NCBI RefSeq assembly: GCF_003345355.1
Contig: NZ_QQNB01000002.1
Location: forward strand, 186,001-250,000
Source: Sphingomonas aracearum
GTDB taxonomy: Bacteria > Pseudomonadota > Alphaproteobacteria > Sphingomonadales > Sphingomonadaceae
DNA length: 64,000 nt
Reading direction: 5' to 3'
The translations under genes and the position numbers were made by a program. The notes under the pieces are model-generated. The model searched no databases. It had not been told where the DNA came from and saw only the letters and a list, made by a program, of their open reading frames with translations. The number at the start of each line of letters is the position of its first letter. The first letter of the stretch is position 1. Shown piece after piece: positions 6,996-17,646 of this stretch.

Positions 6996-8659
6996 GCTTC
7001 TCTCCGTTGGTGAGCGATGCGTTCCACCTCGCCCTCGGCGAACTGGGCATCGGGAAAGGCGTCGAACGCGGCGGCCACCGCAGGCGCCGCGCGCAGCTGC
7101 GCTTCGGTGCGCGCGAGGTGCGCCGCCGCCTGGTCGCGGATCGTCGGCTCGCCGGGAGCGGGATCGGTGGTGACCTTCCAGGGCCGACCCGTGACCCGCT
7201 TCAGCGTGGCAGCCGTCTCGCCGACCAGATCGGCCGGCAGCGGGCGCGCCGCGCTCAACACCAGCTCGCTACCGTCCAGCCGCACCACCGAGGCGTGATA
7301 TTCGAGGCGCGAGGCGAGCGCCTGTTCGCGGCTGTTGGCGAGAAGGTCGACGATCGCCTCGATCGTCCCCGGCAGCGCCGCCTCGGCCGGGGCGGGTGCC
7401 GGCGCGGGTGCGGGAGCGGGAGCGGGCGCCGACGCGGTCGGGGACGGCGCGACACCGGACGCAAGCTGGCGCGCCAGATCCGCGGGATCGGGCAGCGTGG
7501 AGGCGTGGATCACCCGCAGCAGCGCCATTTCCGCCGCCTCGATCGGCAGGGCGGCGCGGGCGATCTCGTCATGGCCCTTCAGCAGGAGCTGCCACAAGCG
7601 GTGCAGCACGGCGAAGCTGAGCCGGCCGGCCCAGTCGGCAACCGCCGCCTGCTCCTCCAGCGGCTGCGCCGCGTCGGGCGGCGTGCCGACCTTGGCAAGC
7701 GTGATGCCGTGCACCGTTTCCAGGAGCCCGCGGAACACCGCCTGCGGATCGACGCCCAGGCTGTACTGCGCGCGCAGGCTGGCCAGCGCCGCCGCGGCAT
7801 CGGCCGCCAGCACCTGGCCGAGCACCGTCCGGACGGCACCGCGGTCGGACAGGCCCAGCATCTCGCGCACGGCATCGGCGCGCACCCCGCCGCCGTCCAG
7901 CGAGGCATGGGCGATCGCCTGGTCGAGGATCGACAGGCCGTCGCGCGCGGAGCCTTCCGCCGCGCGGGCGATCAGGGCCAGTGCCTCGGGCTCCGCCTCC
8001 ACTCCCTCCAGCGACAGGACATGGGTGAAATGCGCCGCGAGCTTTTCCGCCGGGATGCGGCGCAGGTCGAACCGCTGGCAGCGCGACAGCACCGTCACCG
8101 GCACCTTGTTGACCTCGGTGGTGGCCAGCAGGAACTTCACATGGGCGGGCGGCTCCTCCAGCGTCTTCAGGAGCGCGTTGAACGCGTTCCGCGACAGCAT
8201 GTGGACCTCGTCGATGATGTAGATCTTGAACCGCGCGCCGAACGCGGCGAGGCGCGCGGCATCGATCACCGCGCGCATGTCGTCCACCCCGGTATGGGAG
8301 GCCGCGTCCATCTCGATCACGTCGATGTTGCGGCCTTCGGCGATCGAGCGGCACGGCTCGCACACGCCGCACGGATCGATCGTCGGCCCGCCCTGCCCGT
8401 CCGGGCCCACGCAGTTGAGCGCCTTGGCGATCAGCCGCGCGGTGGAGGTCTTGCCGGTGCCGCGGATGCCGGTGAGGAGGAAGGCATGCGCGAGGCGCCC
8501 GCGCTTGATCGCGTTTTCCAGCGTGGTGACCATCGCGTCCTGGCCGACCAGTTCCTTGAACGTCTGCGGCCGGTATTTGCGCGCGAGCACGCGATACGGG
8601 TCTGCCGCGGCCGGCTGCGGGGGCTCGCCGAGATCGAAGGCAGGATCGGATTCGGACAT
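6992..8659 (-). CDS. dnaX: DNA polymerase III subunit gamma/tau
   Basis: 555-residue clamp-loader ATPase of the replisome. Visible motifs: VLARKYRPQTF near the N-terminus, Walker A GIRGTGKTSTARL, a zinc-binding cysteine cluster (C...CGVCEPC), DEVHML Walker B and the sensor region TTEVNKVPVTVLSRCQRFDL. An Ala-Pro repeat linker follows the clamp-loader domains, then a tau-like tail. The start at MSESDP is chosen because it precedes the conserved core by the usual distance and has a purine-rich AGAGAG upstream; a longer frame extends into the intergenic repeat. No obvious A-rich slippage site for a short gamma form was seen. Confidence 0.94.
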   Translation of the reverse strand: MSESDPAFDLGEPPQPAAADPYRVLARKYRPQTFKELVGQDAMVTTLENAIKRGRLAHAFLLTGIRGTGKTSTARLIAKALNCVGPDGQGGPTIDPCGVCEPCRSIAEGRNIDVIEMDAASHTGVDDMRAVIDAARLAAFGARFKIYIIDEVHMLSRNAFNALLKTLEEPPAHVKFLLATTEVNKVPVTVLSRCQRFDLRRIPAEKLAAHFTHVLSLEGVEAEPEALALIARAAEGSARDGLSILDQAIAHASLDGGGVRADAVREMLGLSDRGAVRTVLGQVLAADAAAALASLRAQYSLGVDPQAVFRGLLETVHGITLAKVGTPPDAAQPLEEQAAVADWAGRLSFAVLHRLWQLLLKGHDEIARAALPIEAAEMALLRVIHASTLPDPADLARQLASGVAPSPTASAPAPAPAPAPAPAPAEAALPGTIEAIVDLLANSREQALASRLEYHASVVRLDGSELVLSAARPLPADLVGETAATLKRVTGRPWKVTTDPAPGEPTIRDQAAAHLARTEAQLRAAPAVAAAFDAFPDAQFAEGEVERIAHQRREA

Positions 8660-8774
8660 CGCGGACTCTCTAGAGCCGGGAGGGGCAATTGTCGAAGGTC
8701 TCGCAACCTTCGTGGCGGACTTGTTCCGGCATCCACGATGCCGCAGACACGGAGTGCAGGCGGCGCGGCACGGG

Positions 8775-8798
8775 AACCCCGGCACAAGGCCGGGGTGA
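8775..8798. repeat. Palindromic intergenic repeat (CCCCGGC/GCCGGGG)
   Basis: Arms CCCCGGC (8777-8783) and GCCGGGG (8789-8795) around ACAAG. The sequence reading CACCCCGGCCTTGTGCCGGGG on the minus strand is of a kind common between sphingomonad genes. It lies between cobT and dnaX. It may act as a transcript-stabilising or terminating hairpin after cobT; no T-run is present. Confidence 0.6.
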
Positions 8799-8823
8799 CG
8801 GAAAATAAGCGCTCGCCTTGCCC

Positions 8824-10653
8824 TCATTCCGTATCGAAGAGCGCGGCCAGCTGCTCGATGATCGTGCCGCCGAGCTGCTCCGCATCCATGATCGTGACGG
8901 CGCGGCTGTAATAGCGGGTGACGTCATGCCCGATGCCGATGGCGACGAGCTGCACCGGGGAGCGCGCCTCGATCCAGCCGATCACCTGGCGCAGGTGACG
9001 CTCCAGATAGGAGCCCGAGTTCACCGACAGGGTGGAATCGTCCACCGGCGCGCCGTCGGAAATCACCATCAGGATCTTGCGCTCCTCGTGCCGCGCGATC
9101 AGCCGGCTGTGCGCCCAGAGCAGCGCCTCGCCGTCGATATTCTCCTTCAGCAGGCCTTCGCGCATCATCAGGCCCAGCGACGACTTTGCCCGGCGCCAGG
9201 GCTCGTCGGCCTGCTTGTAGACGATGTGGCGCACGTCGTTGAGCCGTCCGGGATGCGGCGGGCGGCCGGCGGCGAGCCAAGACTCGCGGCTCTGCCCGCC
9301 CTTCCAGGCGCGGGTGGTGAAGCCCAGGATCTCCGTCTTCACGCCGCACCGCTCCAGCGTGCGCGCCAGGATATCCGCGCTGATCGCGGCGATCGAGATC
9401 GGCCTTCCGCGCATCGAGCCGGAATTGTCGATCAGGAGCGTGACCACCGTGTCGCGGAAGTCGGTTTCGCGCTCCACCTTGTAGCTGAGCGACTGCCCGG
9501 GAGAGACGACCACGCGAGCGAGGCGGGCGGCGTCGAGCAAGCCTTCCTCCTGGTCGAAATCCCAGGAGCGGTTCTGCTGCGCCATCAGCCGGCGCTGCAG
9601 GCGATTGGCCAGCTTCGTCACCGCGCCCTGCAGATGGACGAGCTGCTGGTCGAGATAGGCGCGGAGCCGGGCGAGCTCGTCCGTGTCGCACAGCTCGGTG
9701 GCGGCGACCACCTCGTCGAACCGCTGGGTCCAGGCCTTGTACTCGAACTGCGGCGGCATGTCGGAGAACGGGCGATTGGGCCGCACCGGCAGCATGCCGT
9801 CCTCCCCCTCGTCGCCGGGCTCGCCCTCGGCATCCTCGGCGGGATCGTCCCCCTGTTCGGTTTCGTCGCCCTGCTCGCCCTCGCTCTGGCGATCCTCGCC
9901 GCGGGCTTCGGTCTCGCCCTGGTCCTGATCGCCCTCCGCGTCGCCTTCGTCCGGCTCGTCGCCCTGCTGCTGGTCCTCGCCCTCGTCGTCGGAGCCGCCT
10001 TCGTCGCTTTCCTCGGGCACCTGCTCGCCCTCGATGAGCTCGAGGTCTTCGAGCAGGCGGGTGGCGAGACTGGCGAAGGCGCGCTGGTCGTCGATCGCCA
10101 GCGCCAGGCCATCGAGTTCCGCGCCGGCCTTGTCCTCGATCCACTCGCGGACAAGCGCGAGGCCGGGCTGCGCCACCGCAGGCGCTCCCTGCCCGGTCAG
10201 CCGCTCCCGGACGAGCAACGACACGGCAGTGGAGAGCGGCACCTCGTCGCGGGAGCGCGCGCGGGTGATCGGGTCGCTGCGCAGGCGCATTTCCAGCGCC
10301 TGGCCGAGATTGGCGGTGATGCCGGCATAGCCGCGCCCGCCCAGCGCCTCCACCCGCGCGGTTTCGGCGGCATCGAAGACGGAACGCGCCACCGCCTCGG
10401 CAGGAGCGCCCTTCAGGTGGAGCCTGGCGTCGTGCAGGCGCAGGCGCAGGGCGAAGCTGTCGGCGAAACCGCGCGCCTCGGCGACCTGCTCGGGTGGCAG
10501 GGTGCGCGCCGGCATCGGCACCTTGAGGTGCTTGCCGGACTGCGCCGGTGCGTCCGCGGTATAGGCCAGCTCGATCTCCGGCTCGTTGGCCAGCGCGCGT
10601 GCGGTGCCGCCCAGCACGGCCTTGAACTGATCGAGGGGAGTTTCCTGTGCCAT
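8824..10653 (-). CDS. cobT: Cobaltochelatase subunit CobT
   Basis: 609 residues. An N-terminal CobT domain is followed by a strongly acidic low-complexity linker (about residues 215-285, almost only Glu, Asp, Gly, Gln). The C-terminal von Willebrand A domain carries the MIDAS motif DNSGSM and DGAPVDD. CobT works with the AAA+ ATPase CobS and with CobN to insert cobalt into hydrogenobyrinate diamide; CobS/CobT form the chaperone-like motor. CobN and other cobalamin genes are absent from this window. cobS lies upstream on the same strand but is separated by two unrelated genes. Length and domain order are normal. Confidence 0.92.
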   Translation of the reverse strand: MAQETPLDQFKAVLGGTARALANEPEIELAYTADAPAQSGKHLKVPMPARTLPPEQVAEARGFADSFALRLRLHDARLHLKGAPAEAVARSVFDAAETARVEALGGRGYAGITANLGQALEMRLRSDPITRARSRDEVPLSTAVSLLVRERLTGQGAPAVAQPGLALVREWIEDKAGAELDGLALAIDDQRAFASLATRLLEDLELIEGEQVPEESDEGGSDDEGEDQQQGDEPDEGDAEGDQDQGETEARGEDRQSEGEQGDETEQGDDPAEDAEGEPGDEGEDGMLPVRPNRPFSDMPPQFEYKAWTQRFDEVVAATELCDTDELARLRAYLDQQLVHLQGAVTKLANRLQRRLMAQQNRSWDFDQEEGLLDAARLARVVVSPGQSLSYKVERETDFRDTVVTLLIDNSGSMRGRPISIAAISADILARTLERCGVKTEILGFTTRAWKGGQSRESWLAAGRPPHPGRLNDVRHIVYKQADEPWRRAKSSLGLMMREGLLKENIDGEALLWAHSRLIARHEERKILMVISDGAPVDDSTLSVNSGSYLERHLRQVIGWIEARSPVQLVAIGIGHDVTRYYSRAVTIMDAEQLGGTIIEQLAALFDTE

Positions 10654-10691
10654 GCCCTTCCATGAACCGGAGGGGCGCCGGTGCGCAAGCG

Positions 10692-11531
10692 CTAGCGGGG
10701 CGTTCGGCGGCCGTAGGGCGACGGCGTGCGGCGGCCGAAGCCGGTGCGGGCGGGTTCCGGTTCGGGCGCGCGGCTGTCGGCGAGCGCCGCCTCGTGCCAG
10801 GCCGCGTCGGTGGGAGAAAGCGGGCGATGCTCTTGCCGGCGCGCGGCGATGCGCACCTCCGCCTCGGACACGCGCGGGCGGACATGGGCGTCCACCGCCT
10901 TGTAGACGAAGGCGAGCACGATCAGCACCATGGCGGCGGGCCAGACGATGCCGGCGGCAAAGCGGTCAATCGCGGCCGCGCCGTAGCTGGGCGCGGTGGC
11001 CGCGGCGAACATCAGCCCGGCGATCACCGCCACGGCAAGGGTGGCGGCGACCACAAAGACGGGTTTGACGGCATTCGGGCGGACCATCCTGCGGGTGGCG
11101 GACAGGTCGAGCCGTTCGAACCGCTCCATCCGGCGCGCGGTTTCCTTCAGGGCGCGACGCCAGGCGAGATTGACGCGCAGCGATCCCAGCAGCGGACCCA
11201 GCACGATGATGCCCAGCCCGATCGGCATCAGCGCAGCGGTGGCGATCCGCTGATAGCCCGTCACCGCGCCCAGCATGATCGTGACGCACAGCGCGAAGCC
11301 GGCGGCGAAGAAGGCGTCCTGCCCCCAGAGCAGCTGGCGCGCATCGGCCTCGGCCATGGTGGCGCGCATGCCGGCGATGATCGCGGCGGCCTCGCCCGAG
11401 GGCAGGCGCACGCCATGGCCGGTCTCGCCGGGCAGATAGACCACGCCCTCGTCGGTCTGGACGAAGCGGCGCTCGAACTGGTCGAGATAGCTGCGGATCG
11501 TGGCCGCGTTCTTCAGCTCCGCCCGCTTCAC
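10692..11531 (-). CDS. Hypothetical membrane protein, 279 aa
   Basis: No recognised family. A soluble N-terminal part (about 1-70) is followed by two hydrophobic helices ([35 protein letters not shown]), a cytoplasmic-looking Arg-rich segment ([17 protein letters not shown]) and two more helices ([33 protein letters not shown]), then an Arg/Pro-rich tail ending in [12 protein letters not shown]. Four membrane passes are predicted. The start overlaps the stop of the lipoprotein gene (ATGA), so the pair is translated together. It lies between cobS and cobT; no functional link to cobalamin is visible. Confidence 0.75.
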   Translation of the reverse strand: MKRAELKNAATIRSYLDQFERRFVQTDEGVVYLPGETGHGVRLPSGEAAAIIAGMRATMAEADARQLLWGQDAFFAAGFALCVTIMLGAVTGYQRIATAALMPIGLGIIVLGPLLGSLRVNLAWRRALKETARRMERFERLDLSATRRMVRPNAVKPVFVVAATLAVAVIAGLMFAAATAPSYGAAAIDRFAAGIVWPAAMVLIVLAFVYKAVDAHVRPRVSEAEVRIAARRQEHRPLSPTDAAWHEAALADSRAPEPEPARTGFGRRTPSPYGRRTPR

Positions 11532-12055
11532 CGGCGCTTGCTCCCCTTCGCCTCGGCGATCAGCCGGCGGATCGTCATGCCACGCGGCAGCACGCGATGC
11601 TCGTCGATCGCGGCAAGCGCGCCGTCGAGCTGGTAACGGATGGCGCGGTGCAGCTCCGGCGCGGTGCTGCCATCATCGAGGGCCGCGGCGAGCGGCCCGG
11701 CGTCGCTGACCACGTCGACCCGCGTTGCCTTGCCGTCCCTTGCCGGCTGGAAGGTGACGGTGATCTCGATCAGGCGCTCGCCGTTTGCATCGCCGGTCAG
11801 GTGGACGGAGCCGTCCGTATAGTCCTGGACCTTGGCGGCGAGCGTGCGCCCGGCCACGTCGGTGTCCTCATACGTGGCGGATTCGAGGAAGTCGCTGACC
11901 ATGCGCCGGGTCTTGTCCGGGTCTTCCCGAACGGTCTGTCCGAATTCGCGCGGGTTCACCATCCGGTTGCAGCCGGACACGCCGACCACGCAGGAGGTGA
12001 CGAACAGCAGCGCCACCAGCCCAAGCATCATCAGGCATCCGCGAATCAGCTGCAT
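11528..12055 (-). CDS. Putative lipoprotein, hypothetical
   Basis: 175 residues from the ATG at 12055; an in-frame ATG five codons upstream is an alternative. The N-terminus MQLIRGCLMMLGLVALLF ends in VTSC, a fair lipobox, so the protein is probably lipid-anchored. The body alternates strands and helices without recognised motifs (YTDGSVHLTGDANGERLIEITVTFQP). A C-terminal basic patch ends in KGSKRR. It is coupled to the downstream membrane protein gene by a 4-nt overlap. cobS ends 62 bp upstream. Function unknown. Confidence 0.72.
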   Translation of the reverse strand: MQLIRGCLMMLGLVALLFVTSCVVGVSGCNRMVNPREFGQTVREDPDKTRRMVSDFLESATYEDTDVAGRTLAAKVQDYTDGSVHLTGDANGERLIEITVTFQPARDGKATRVDVVSDAGPLAAALDDGSTAPELHRAIRYQLDGALAAIDEHRVLPRGMTIRRLIAEAKGSKRR

Positions 12056-12117
12056 TCGGCCCCCTTGCACGGAGGCGTGCCCGGCCCGCGGTTAAGGCCG
12101 GGTTGACAGGCGCGGCG

Positions 12118-13122
12118 TCACGCCTTGGCGGCGACGCTCTCCGGCAGGTCCTTGCCGAACACGCGCTGGTAATATTCGGCCACCAGCGCGCGTTCCGCCT
12201 CGTCGCACTTGTTGAGGAACGACAAGCGGAAGGCAAAGCCCACGTCGTTGAAGATCAGCGTGTTCTGCGCCCAGGTGATGACGGTGCGCGGGCTCATCAC
12301 GGTGGAGATGTCGCCGTTGATGAAGCCGCGGCGGGTCATGTCCGCCACGCGGACCATGTTCTCGACCAGCTGCTTGCCCTCGGGCTTGTCATATTCGCCG
12401 GACTTGGCGAGCACGATGTTCGCCTCGGTAGCGGCGGGCAGGTAGTTCAGCGTGACCACGATGTTCCAGCGGTCCATCTGGCCCTGGTTGATCTGCTGCG
12501 TGCCATGGTAGAGCCCGGACGTGTCGCCCAGGCCCACCGTGTTGGCGGTGGCGAACAGGCGGAACCACGGGCTGGGGCGGATCACGCGGTTCTGGTCGAG
12601 CAGGGTGAGCTTGCCCTCCGTTTCCAGCACGCGCTGGATCACGAACATCACGTCCGGACGGCCCGCGTCATATTCGTCGAAGACGAGCGCGGTGGGCGTC
12701 TGGAGCGCCCAGGGCAGCAGGCCTTCGCGGAATTCGGTGACCTGCTGGCCGTCGCGCAGCACGATGGCGTCGCGGCCGATCAGGTCGATGCGGCTGATAT
12801 GCGCGTCCAGGTTGATGCGGATGCACGGCCAGTTGAGGCGCGCGGCGACCTGTTCGATATGGCTGGACTTGCCGGTGCCGTGATAGCCTTGCACCATCAC
12901 GCGGCGGTTGTGCGCAAAGCCGGCCAGGATCGCCAGCGTGGTGTCGGGATCGAACACATAGGCCGGATCGAGGTCGGGCACACGCTCGTCCGCCTGGGAG
13001 AAGGCGGGCACTTGCCAATCGATGTCGATGCCGAACATCTGCCGCACGTCGACCATCTTGTCGGGCGATTCCAGCAGGGTGGTCTCGCGGCTGTCGGGCT
13101 GGATGTTCGGAATGTCGGTCAT
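12118..13122 (-). CDS. cobS: Cobaltochelatase subunit CobS
   Basis: 334-residue MoxR-type AAA+ ATPase. Walker A is GYHGTGKSS, Walker [10 protein letters not shown], followed by [10 protein letters not shown] and the sensor region [14 protein letters not shown]. CobS hydrolyses ATP to power the CobST motor of aerobic cobaltochelatase. Length and motif spacing match CobS throughout. It is the first gene of a minus-strand run that ends with cobT, with a lipoprotein and a membrane protein gene in between. Confidence 0.94.
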   Translation of the reverse strand: MTDIPNIQPDSRETTLLESPDKMVDVRQMFGIDIDWQVPAFSQADERVPDLDPAYVFDPDTTLAILAGFAHNRRVMVQGYHGTGKSSHIEQVAARLNWPCIRINLDAHISRIDLIGRDAIVLRDGQQVTEFREGLLPWALQTPTALVFDEYDAGRPDVMFVIQRVLETEGKLTLLDQNRVIRPSPWFRLFATANTVGLGDTSGLYHGTQQINQGQMDRWNIVVTLNYLPAATEANIVLAKSGEYDKPEGKQLVENMVRVADMTRRGFINGDISTVMSPRTVITWAQNTLIFNDVGFAFRLSFLNKCDEAERALVAEYYQRVFGKDLPESVAAKA

Positions 13123-13220
13123 GCCGACTTCCCTAGCGCCGCGGCCGCCGGGAAGTCGAGACGGTTTCGCCGTGGTTTGTGGGGCGGGCAGGAGCGGAAA
13201 GCGCCCCTGCCCTGCCCCGA

Positions 13221-15551
13221 TCAGTTGAAGCGACCGGAAAGCGAGATGCCGATGATCCGCGGCTCGTTGAACACCGCCGCCATGTAGTTCTCGATCACGC
13301 CCTTCAGGTTCTTCTCGTTGGTGATGTTGCGGGCAAAGGCGGCGATCTCCCAGCCATCCGGCGAGGCATAGCCGACGCGCAGGCCGCCCTCGAAATTGCC
13401 GTTCGCGGCGAACTCCTTGGCGCGGTAGAGTGTGAACTGGGTGTAGCCCTGCAGCGTCCAGTCGGTGGAGAGGAACGCCTTCCCGCCATTGCCGAGCGGC
13501 AGGTCGTACCGGGCGGCGAGGTTGACGTTATATTCCGGCGCGTTCGGCAGCGGTTCGCCGTCGATCTGTGCGAACACCGTGGGCGCGCCGAACAGCGGGC
13601 GAGTGATCGTCGGGTTCTCGACCGTGCAGACCACCTGGCCGTTGAGCGCACAGACCTGAGCGTAGACGCGGTCGTCCTTGATCTCCGAATGGAGCAGCGA
13701 CACGCCGGCCGACAGCGTGAAGTTGCGCACCGGGCGCAGCTCCGCCTCGAACTCGGCGCCATAGGCATCCGCCTTGTCGGCGTTGAAAAGCACGCCGTTG
13801 CCGTTGGCGTCGTTGCCGTTCAGCTGGATGTCCTTCACCCGATAGGCAAAGGCGGTGGCGTTGAAGCGCAGCGTGTCGTTGAACAGCTGGCTCTTGAAGC
13901 CGACCTCGCCCGAGGTGATCGTTTCCGAGTCCGCGGTGGTGAAGGCCGAGTTGAACACCGCCGAGCGGCCCTGGATGGTCGGGCCGCGGAAGCCGCGGGC
14001 GGCGCGGGCGTACAGGTACACGTCACGGTTCGCCTGATAGCCCAGGCTCACGTCCCAGCTCGGCGTCGTGTCCGACAGGCGGATGCGGCGTGCGGCGGTG
14101 GCGGGGAACTGATCAGCGCCGGCCGCGGTGCGCGAGGCCTGGAGCAGCGTCGTCTTCTTGGTGTCGTTGGTTTCGCGACCGCCGGCGGTGAGCGTCAGCT
14201 CCGGCGTGATCTTGAAACTGGCCTGGCCGAAGAACGCCCAGGAGGTGTTCACGTCACGCAGGCGGACATAGTTGTTCGGGTTGGCGCCCGCGACACCCGG
14301 GTTCAGGAAGAAGCCGCGCTGGTAGAATTCGGTGATGTCGCGGCTGTCGAAATAATAGGCGCCGAGCTGCCAGCTGAAGCGGCGTTCGCCGTTGCTGGCC
14401 AGACGCAGCTCCTGCGAGATCTGGTCGAGGTCGCGGATATTGCCCTGCGACTGGCCGAAGCCGTTGGCCACCCCGTTGAACGGGTAGAGCGCGCCCGCGC
14501 CGCCGTCGGTGTCACCGCGGCTGAAGCCTGCGGTGGTCTCGTAGCCGGTGATCGCCGACAGCGTCACGCCGCCGAGGTCCAGCGCCGAGCGGACCGAGCC
14601 GCCATAGGTGTCGTATTTCTGCGGGTTGTCCTGCGCCTCGTCATAGGCGACGCGGTTGCGCGGTTCGGCGCTGACGTCGCGCGAGCCGCGCTTCAGCGCG
14701 CCGCGATGGAACAGCGTGGACGTGCCCTCGTACCAGCGGGCATGCGCCAGGAAATCCATGGAGAAATTGCCTTCCGGCGCGACGCGCAGCTGCAGGCGGA
14801 CGTTGCGATCGTCAAAGCCGCCCATCGCGTCCTTGCGCGGGGTGCGCGTGCCGTCCGGAGTGGCGCCGGCGAAGGTGTTGTCGACCCAGTCGTCGCGGTG
14901 CTGGACGAGCGCGGAGGCGCGGAAGGACAGGCCGTTGGCGATCGGGCCGCCGATGCCGGCATCCACCGACACGCTGTTATACTCGCCATAATTGGTGTCG
15001 GCGCGGCCCTGCCACGTTTCGGAAGGCGCGATGCTGTCGAACTTGATGATGCCGGCGGTCGTGTTGCGGCCAAACAGCGAGCCCTGCGGCCCGCGCAGCA
15101 CCTCCACCTGGCGCACGTCGTACACCGGGTTGGACTTCAGCACGACATGCTCGAGCACCACGTCGTCCTGGATGATCGACACGGGCTGCGACGCCCCGAG
15201 GTAGAAATCGATGTTGCCGAGGCCGCGGATGTAGAAGCGCGGAAAGATGCGGCCGGTGGTCGTCTCGACATAGAGGCTCGGCACGCGCCCGGCCAGCGAC
15301 AGCAAGGTGTCGTCGCCGCCGGCGGTGATGGTGCGCAGGTCCTCGCCGGCGAGCACGCCAACGGAGACCGGCACGCGCTGCAGGTTCTCCTCGCGGCGTT
15401 CGGCGGTGACGGTGATGTCACCGACGCCGGAAACCTCGTCCTGCGCGGTCGCGGCGGCCGGCGACACTTCCTGTGCAGCGGCGCTCACGGACCAGCCCAT
15501 GGCGATAACAACGCCGCCCAGCAGGGCGCGCTTCAGCATCTTCGTCGTCAA
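13221..15551 (-). CDS. TonB-dependent receptor
   Basis: 776-residue outer-membrane receptor. A signal peptide ([18 protein letters not shown]) precedes the TonB box [12 protein letters not shown]. The plug domain includes the conserved [19 protein letters not shown], and the rest forms a 22-strand barrel ending in the terminal Phe-rich motif ISLSGRFN. This FecA/CirA-like subclass with a TAERRE box is expanded in sphingomonads. Substrate unknown: no transport or catabolic genes sit beside it on the same strand. It is divergent from the stress-type cluster beginning at 15769. Confidence 0.93.
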   Translation of the reverse strand: MTTKMLKRALLGGVVIAMGWSVSAAAQEVSPAAATAQDEVSGVGDITVTAERREENLQRVPVSVGVLAGEDLRTITAGGDDTLLSLAGRVPSLYVETTTGRIFPRFYIRGLGNIDFYLGASQPVSIIQDDVVLEHVVLKSNPVYDVRQVEVLRGPQGSLFGRNTTAGIIKFDSIAPSETWQGRADTNYGEYNSVSVDAGIGGPIANGLSFRASALVQHRDDWVDNTFAGATPDGTRTPRKDAMGGFDDRNVRLQLRVAPEGNFSMDFLAHARWYEGTSTLFHRGALKRGSRDVSAEPRNRVAYDEAQDNPQKYDTYGGSVRSALDLGGVTLSAITGYETTAGFSRGDTDGGAGALYPFNGVANGFGQSQGNIRDLDQISQELRLASNGERRFSWQLGAYYFDSRDITEFYQRGFFLNPGVAGANPNNYVRLRDVNTSWAFFGQASFKITPELTLTAGGRETNDTKKTTLLQASRTAAGADQFPATAARRIRLSDTTPSWDVSLGYQANRDVYLYARAARGFRGPTIQGRSAVFNSAFTTADSETITSGEVGFKSQLFNDTLRFNATAFAYRVKDIQLNGNDANGNGVLFNADKADAYGAEFEAELRPVRNFTLSAGVSLLHSEIKDDRVYAQVCALNGQVVCTVENPTITRPLFGAPTVFAQIDGEPLPNAPEYNVNLAARYDLPLGNGGKAFLSTDWTLQGYTQFTLYRAKEFAANGNFEGGLRVGYASPDGWEIAAFARNITNEKNLKGVIENYMAAVFNEPRIIGISLSGRFN

Positions 15552-15698
15552 CGATATTCCCCCAAATACTCCGACCGGCGGCGCGCCTATGCTGGCCGCT
15601 GCCGCCCCCCGCGAGCGCCGCTACCGCCGGATCGTGACCGCTCTGTGACGAGCGCGGCTCCGCCTGCCGCAAAGCCGCCTTGATCGATGTCAGGCCCC

Positions 15699-15734
15699 GG
15701 AACGGGCCGGAACTTTCGTGTTCACCATGCGGTT
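15699..15734 (+). promoter_or_regulatory. Candidate EcfG-type promoter(s) of the SRPBCC-ADH cluster
   Basis: Two GGAAC boxes lie close together (15699-15703 and 15709-15713). The second is followed after 17 bases by GGTT (15731-15734), one mismatch from GGAAC-N16/17-CGTT. The first is followed after 16 bases by GTTC. The first ATG is 34 bp downstream at 15769. The gene content (SRPBCC, SDR, cupin) fits a general-stress unit. Confidence 0.45.
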
Positions 15735-15768
15735 TGTGGGCATTCCGAGAAGCCACGGAGCCACCAGC

Positions 15769-16350
15769 ATGACAGACACGACGCGCGACGATGCGCCGCT
15801 GACCGCTTCCAAAAGGAGCGACGCGGCGGAGGAAGCCACGAGCGCCATTCCCGAGGCGCAGGGCTCGTCGCTGATCGGCAATGCCGTGACGATCAACCGC
15901 CCCGCCGCCGAGCTCTACGCCTTCTGGCGGGACTTCTCCAACCTCCCGCAGGTGCTGGACAATGTGGTGAGCATCACGCCCAGCGACGCGACCCGCTCGC
16001 ATTGGGTGGTCAAGGCGCCGGGCGGGCGCACGGTGGAATGGGACGCGCGCGTCACGGAAGAGCGCGAAGGCGAGATGATCGCCTGGACCTCCGAGGAAGG
16101 CGCCGACGTGCCGAACTCCGGCAAGATCGAATTCCGCGATGCCGGCGCCCGCGGCACGGTGGTGACGGCGCATATCCTGTACGATCCGCCCGGCGGCGCG
16201 ATCGGCAAGGTGGTCGCCAAAATGTTCCAGCGCGAGCCCAAGGTGCAGGCGCGCCGCGACCTGCGCCGGTTCAAGCAACTGATGGAAACCGGCGAGATCG
16301 CCACCGGCGCGCGGACGCAGGCCGACCTCGAATACCGAAAGGGCGAATGA
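15769..16350 (+). CDS. SRPBCC family (polyketide cyclase-like) protein
   Basis: 193 residues. After a flexible N-terminal 50 residues, an SRPBCC/START-like fold begins at [24 protein letters not shown], the usual entry of this lipid-binding superfamily. It continues with [18 protein letters not shown] and the C-terminal helix [18 protein letters not shown]. Members bind hydrophobic ligands; the ligand is unknown. The ATG at 15769 is preferred over an upstream in-frame ATG because of GGAG eight bases before it. The alcohol dehydrogenase gene starts 1 nt after the stop, so this is the first gene of an operon. Confidence 0.85.
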   Translation: MTDTTRDDAPLTASKRSDAAEEATSAIPEAQGSSLIGNAVTINRPAAELYAFWRDFSNLPQVLDNVVSITPSDATRSHWVVKAPGGRTVEWDARVTEEREGEMIAWTSEEGADVPNSGKIEFRDAGARGTVVTAHILYDPPGGAIGKVVAKMFQREPKVQARRDLRRFKQLMETGEIATGARTQADLEYRKGE

Positions 16351-16351
16351 G

Positions 16352-17530
16352 ATGCGCGCACTCACCTGGCACGGCAAGCACGACGTCCGCGTGGAAACGG
16401 TGGACGATCCGGAGATCATCAACTCCCGCGACGCGATCATCAAGATCACGTCCACCGCGATCTGCGGCTCCGACCTTCACCTGTACGACGCGTATATCCC
16501 GACGCTGAAGGCGGGGGACATCCTGGGCCACGAGTTCATGGGCGAAGTGGTGGAGGTCGGCGCGAACTCCACGCTGAAGAAGGGCCAGCGCGTGGTGGTG
16601 CCGTTCACCATCTCGTGCGGCAGCTGCTACCATTGCGGCAAGCACCAATATTCGGCCTGTCCGAACGGCCTGCCGGCGGACAACCAGGACATTGCCATGG
16701 AGCTGTACGGCACCGAGATGTCGGGGCTGTTCGGCTATTCCCACATGACCGGCGGCTATGCCGGCGGCCAGGCGGAATATGTTCGCGTGCCGTTCAGCGA
16801 TGTCGGCCCCATCGTGATCCCGGACGGCGTGCCGGACGACAAGGTCCTGTTCCTGTCGGACATCCTGCCCACCGGCTGGCAGGCGGCGGAATACGCGCAG
16901 ATCGAGCCGGGCGACACGGTGGCGGTCTGGGGCTGTGGCCCGGTCGGCCTGTTCGCCGTGCAGTCGGCGTTCCTGATGGGTGCCGAGCGCGTGATCGCGA
17001 TCGATCACTTCCCGCACCGGCTGGAGCTCGCCAAGCGGTTCGGCGCGGAGACGATCAACTTCGAGGAATCGGCGACCTACGAGGCGCTGATGGAGATGAC
17101 CGGCGGGATCGGCCCGGATGCGGTGATCGACGCGGTCGGCCTGGAAGCGCACGGCCTGTTCGTCGACAACGTGATCGACCAGATCAAGGCGTCCACCTTC
17201 CTCGGCACCGATCGTCCGCACTCGATCCGCCAGGCGATCATCGCCTGCCGCAAGGGCGGCCGCGTCTCCATGCCGGCGGTCTATGGCGGGTTCGTGGACA
17301 AGTTCCCGCTGGGCGCGTTCATGGAAAAGGGCCTGACGCTCAAGACCGGCCAGACCCATGTCCAGCATTACCTGCCCGGGCTGCTCAACGCGATCCTCGA
17401 GGACAAGATCGACACCGAGTTCCTCATCTCGCACCGCATGCCGCTGGAGGACGCGGCCAAGGGCTACAAGATGTTCCACGACCAGCAGAACGAGACCACC
17501 AAGATTGTGCTGAAGCCGGGCATGGCATGA
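16352..17530 (+). CDS. Zinc-dependent alcohol/formaldehyde dehydrogenase-like protein
   Basis: 392-residue medium-chain dehydrogenase. Catalytic zinc ligands lie in [11 protein letters not shown] and LGHEFMGEV; the structural-zinc cysteines are in [15 protein letters not shown]. The Rossmann motif [15 protein letters not shown] binds NAD(P), and an aspartate in IAIDHFPHR at the end of the second strand suggests NAD preference. Length and the long insert near residues 100-130 resemble the glutathione-independent formaldehyde dehydrogenase/YycR subgroup. Substrate unknown. It is coupled to the SRPBCC gene (1 nt gap) and followed by SDR and cupin genes. Confidence 0.87.
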   Translation: MRALTWHGKHDVRVETVDDPEIINSRDAIIKITSTAICGSDLHLYDAYIPTLKAGDILGHEFMGEVVEVGANSTLKKGQRVVVPFTISCGSCYHCGKHQYSACPNGLPADNQDIAMELYGTEMSGLFGYSHMTGGYAGGQAEYVRVPFSDVGPIVIPDGVPDDKVLFLSDILPTGWQAAEYAQIEPGDTVAVWGCGPVGLFAVQSAFLMGAERVIAIDHFPHRLELAKRFGAETINFEESATYEALMEMTGGIGPDAVIDAVGLEAHGLFVDNVIDQIKASTFLGTDRPHSIRQAIIACRKGGRVSMPAVYGGFVDKFPLGAFMEKGLTLKTGQTHVQHYLPGLLNAILEDKIDTEFLISHRMPLEDAAKGYKMFHDQQNETTKIVLKPGMA

Positions 17531-17646
17531 GCGGCACGGCGACAGCGTAGCTGCCGCCGAGACCGCGAATGCCGGCCGACCTCGGCAACGCCGGAGGATC
17601 GACGACGCGGCTTCGCCGCGGCGTTCCATGGATAAGGAGAGACACA

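Noticed and set aside
7380..7440. Ala-Pro codon repeat in dnaX as a programmed frameshift site
   Set aside because: No A-rich slippery heptamer with a following stem was seen. The repeat encodes a normal flexible Ala-Pro linker.
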